A stretch of 15,916 nucleotides of DNA from an uncultured Eubacteriales bacterium (lineage in GTDB: Bacteria > Bacillota > Clostridia > Oscillospirales > Acutalibacteraceae): the NCBI GenBank assembly GCA_900320925.1, contig ONUD01000180.1, forward strand, positions 1 to 15,916, read 5' to 3'. Below are positions 14,682 to 15,916 of this stretch, one piece after another (the first letter of the stretch is position 1; each line of letters starts with the position of its first letter). Below the pieces are notes generated by a model. That model did no database searches and was not told where the DNA came from. It saw only the letters and a program-made list of their open reading frames with translations. The position numbers and the translations under genes are program-made.

Positions 14682-15511
14682 AAACGCTGTATGTATCCGA
14701 CCTTGACGGCACTCTGCTGGACAGCCATGCACGGCTTTCAGAAAAGTCTGCCCGTATCATCAGAGAGCTGATACAAAAAGGAATGTTATTCTCCGTTGCT
14801 ACGGCAAGAAGCCAGTCCTGCATGAGCATACTGGAACAGCTGGATATCCGTATCCCCTGCATACAGCTCAATGGGGTACTGATGTACGACTTCCCGACAA
14901 AACGCTATATCGGCTGTACCCCCATGGACAGGGATACGGCAGAGCGTGTCATTGCCATTCTGCATTCGTTTGACAGAATGTCCTTTGTCTACCGCTTTGA
15001 CGAGGACTGTGGGATTCATGTGGAATTTGAAAGACTGCAAAACGAGGTGGAGAGAAATTTCTTCCTTGCCAGAAAAGACCAGGATTACAAGAGCTTCCGA
15101 CAGGTTTCTAACATTACTGCCGATGACAGGATTATCTACTTTACAATGGTAGATACCTATGAAAGACTGAAACCTATCTGTGAAGCGATACAAGCCCTGC
15201 CGATGGCAAAACCAACTTTATATAGTGACAACTATTCTGACTTGTATTTTCTGGAGGTGTTCAGTGCCAAGGCTACCAAGGCGGCAGGGGTACTGAAACT
15301 GAAAGAACTGGTCGGGGCTGACAGGCTGGTGACATTCGGTGACAACCTGAATGACATTGATATGCTGAAAGCCGCCGATGTGGGCATTGCCGTCAGCAAC
15401 TGTGCCGAGGGGGTACGGCCTTATGCCGACTATATCATTGGAAGCAGTGACCGTGACGGTGTGGCAGAATACTTGATGAGAGCAGAACAATGCACAATTC
15501 ACAATGCATAA
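14678..15511 (+). CDS. Cof-type HAD-IIB phosphatase
   Basis: 277 residues. HAD motif I is DLDGTLLD with nucleophile D8 and acid/base D10; motif II is the Thr of ATARS (T42); motif III Lys is in SAKATKAAG (K198 or K201); motif IV is GDNLNDIDM (D222, D226). A C2-type cap lies between motifs II and III (about 80-195), as in Cof/YidA sugar-phosphate or flavin phosphatases, and the length fits that family. All catalytic positions are present, so it should be active on a small phosphorylated metabolite, not identifiable from sequence. ATG 14678 overlaps the MORN stop codon by ATGA, so expression is coupled to the MORN protein. The last residues (QCTIHNA) and the stop codon are encoded by a short repeat of the TGCACAATT type, which has replaced the native end of the gene. 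No clear terminator follows. Confidence 0.93.
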   Translation: MKTLYVSDLDGTLLDSHARLSEKSARIIRELIQKGMLFSVATARSQSCMSILEQLDIRIPCIQLNGVLMYDFPTKRYIGCTPMDRDTAERVIAILHSFDRMSFVYRFDEDCGIHVEFERLQNEVERNFFLARKDQDYKSFRQVSNITADDRIIYFTMVDTYERLKPICEAIQALPMAKPTLYSDNYSDLYFLEVFSAKATKAAGVLKLKELVGADRLVTFGDNLNDIDMLKAADVGIAVSNCAEGVRPYADYIIGSSDRDGVAEYLMRAEQCTIHNA

Positions 15512-15522
15512 TGCACAATTAT
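15489..15522. repeat. Short TGCACAATT-type repeat overlapping the HAD gene end
   Basis: TGCACAATT occurs at 15491-15499 and 15512-15520, with the related CACAATGCATAATG between them. The stop codon TAA (15509-15511) lies inside. Similar AATGCACAATT-type repeats occur in many gut Clostridia (from memory, not checked). Confidence 0.7.
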
Positions 15523-15664
15523 GAGAGTGGAGCTGTCGAGTGTGACGGGTGTGACGGCACTTTCAGTACTTTTTATATATTTTGATTTTGTTTTTATACG
15601 AAAGGTATAGGGCAACTATACATACTATACATTTTTCTTTATAAGAATGATTATTAACTGTCAA
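15523..15664. other. Non-coding spacer after the HAD gene
   Basis: AT-rich spacer with no gene. It holds a small inverted repeat GTATAG-GGCAA-CTATAC (15605-15621) followed after nine bases by ATTTTTC, too weak to call a terminator, and a direct repeat of GTGTGACGG-like words at 15540-15556. A minus-strand TTGACA (15664-15659) has only a TATAAA at 15-base spacing. Confidence 0.5.
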
Positions 15665-15916
15665 TGAGCAAATTTTCAAAGGTGTTGTGAAAGGCACAAA
15701 TTCATTTTCCCGATGACAGATATGGCAACCAGAAACGGCATTGCCGCCACGCTCCCTCCGTCAAAAGCTGGACAACTCCCTGTTATTCAATTAATTCATT
15801 GCGTGAAGAAAAATATGGCATTGGGGCAAATAATTTACCAGCTTTTGCCACCTCCCTCACGGAGGGAGGCTTGGGTTACTTTATCACTTACCAAAATTTC
15901 TGCCAAAGTGGTAAGC
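15665..15916. repeat. Third copy (C) of the nested-palindrome repeat, cut by window end
   Basis: Begins at TGAGCAAAT and is collinear with the reverse complement of copy B's right half: outer block, the same 26-bp arm (15741-15766), the spacer (15767-15842, matching the inverse of 8885-8960 with few changes, including GAAGAAAAATATGGCATT), then TTTTGCCACCTCCCTC (15843-15858). From there the core (GAGGGAGGCTTG onward to GGTAAGC at 15910-15916) matches copy B in the direct orientation. The second half lies beyond the window. Confidence 0.88.

Noticed and set aside
15638..15664. Minus-strand promoter with perfect TTGACA at the edge of repeat copy C
   Set aside because: The only -10-like hexamer (TATAAA) is at 15-base spacing, and transcription would run antisense into the HAD gene; evidence is too weak to annotate.

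Overview
The window looks like chromosomal DNA from a Firmicute of the Ruminococcus / Oscillospiraceae type. This is inference from gene content: zinc-ribbon kinase-like proteins, BspA-type leucine-rich repeat proteins, a YfhO-type glycosyltransferase, strong AGGAGG-like ribosome binding sites and TTGACA/TATAAT promoters with 17-base spacing. It shows no rRNA, tRNA, CRISPR array, phage genes or transposase. Coding density is high, and the four largest gaps are at 3958-4260, 4957-5359, 8553-9127 and 15512-15916.

Left part (1-4956, all minus strand). A BspA-like LRR membrane protein overlaps a degenerate archaeal-type phosphoglycerate mutase by ATGA. Further downstream is a zinc-ribbon pseudokinase with its own promoter, cut by the window edge. 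Both enzyme-like proteins have lost their key catalytic residues, so this stretch encodes two pseudoenzymes next to a surface LRR protein. A lipoprotein cyclophilin with its own promoter and terminator lies upstream.

Middle (5038-11860). A perfect consensus promoter on the plus strand reads about 290 nt of potentially structured leader into a seven-helix membrane protein of unknown function, which ends at a clear terminator. On the minus strand follow an M20/Sapep dipeptidase and a GtrB/CsbB-like GT2 glycosyltransferase (two-gene operon), then a large YfhO-family membrane glycosyltransferase. GtrB/CsbB-like and YfhO-like proteins are known to cooperate: the first makes an undecaprenyl-phosphate sugar and the second transfers it to a cell-surface polymer outside the membrane.

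Right part (11976-15511, plus strand). A divergent promoter drives an 879-residue MORN-repeat protein that overlaps, by ATGA, a Cof-type HAD phosphatase.

The most unusual content is non-coding: an interspersed nested-palindrome repeat family with three members in 12 kb. They are a compact form (4077-4195), a full 463-bp form (8600-9062) and a third copy (15665 to the window end). Comparison of the last two shows the central core in opposite orientation relative to its flanks, and the compact copy lacks the whole inner palindrome. No gene inside the element explains this.
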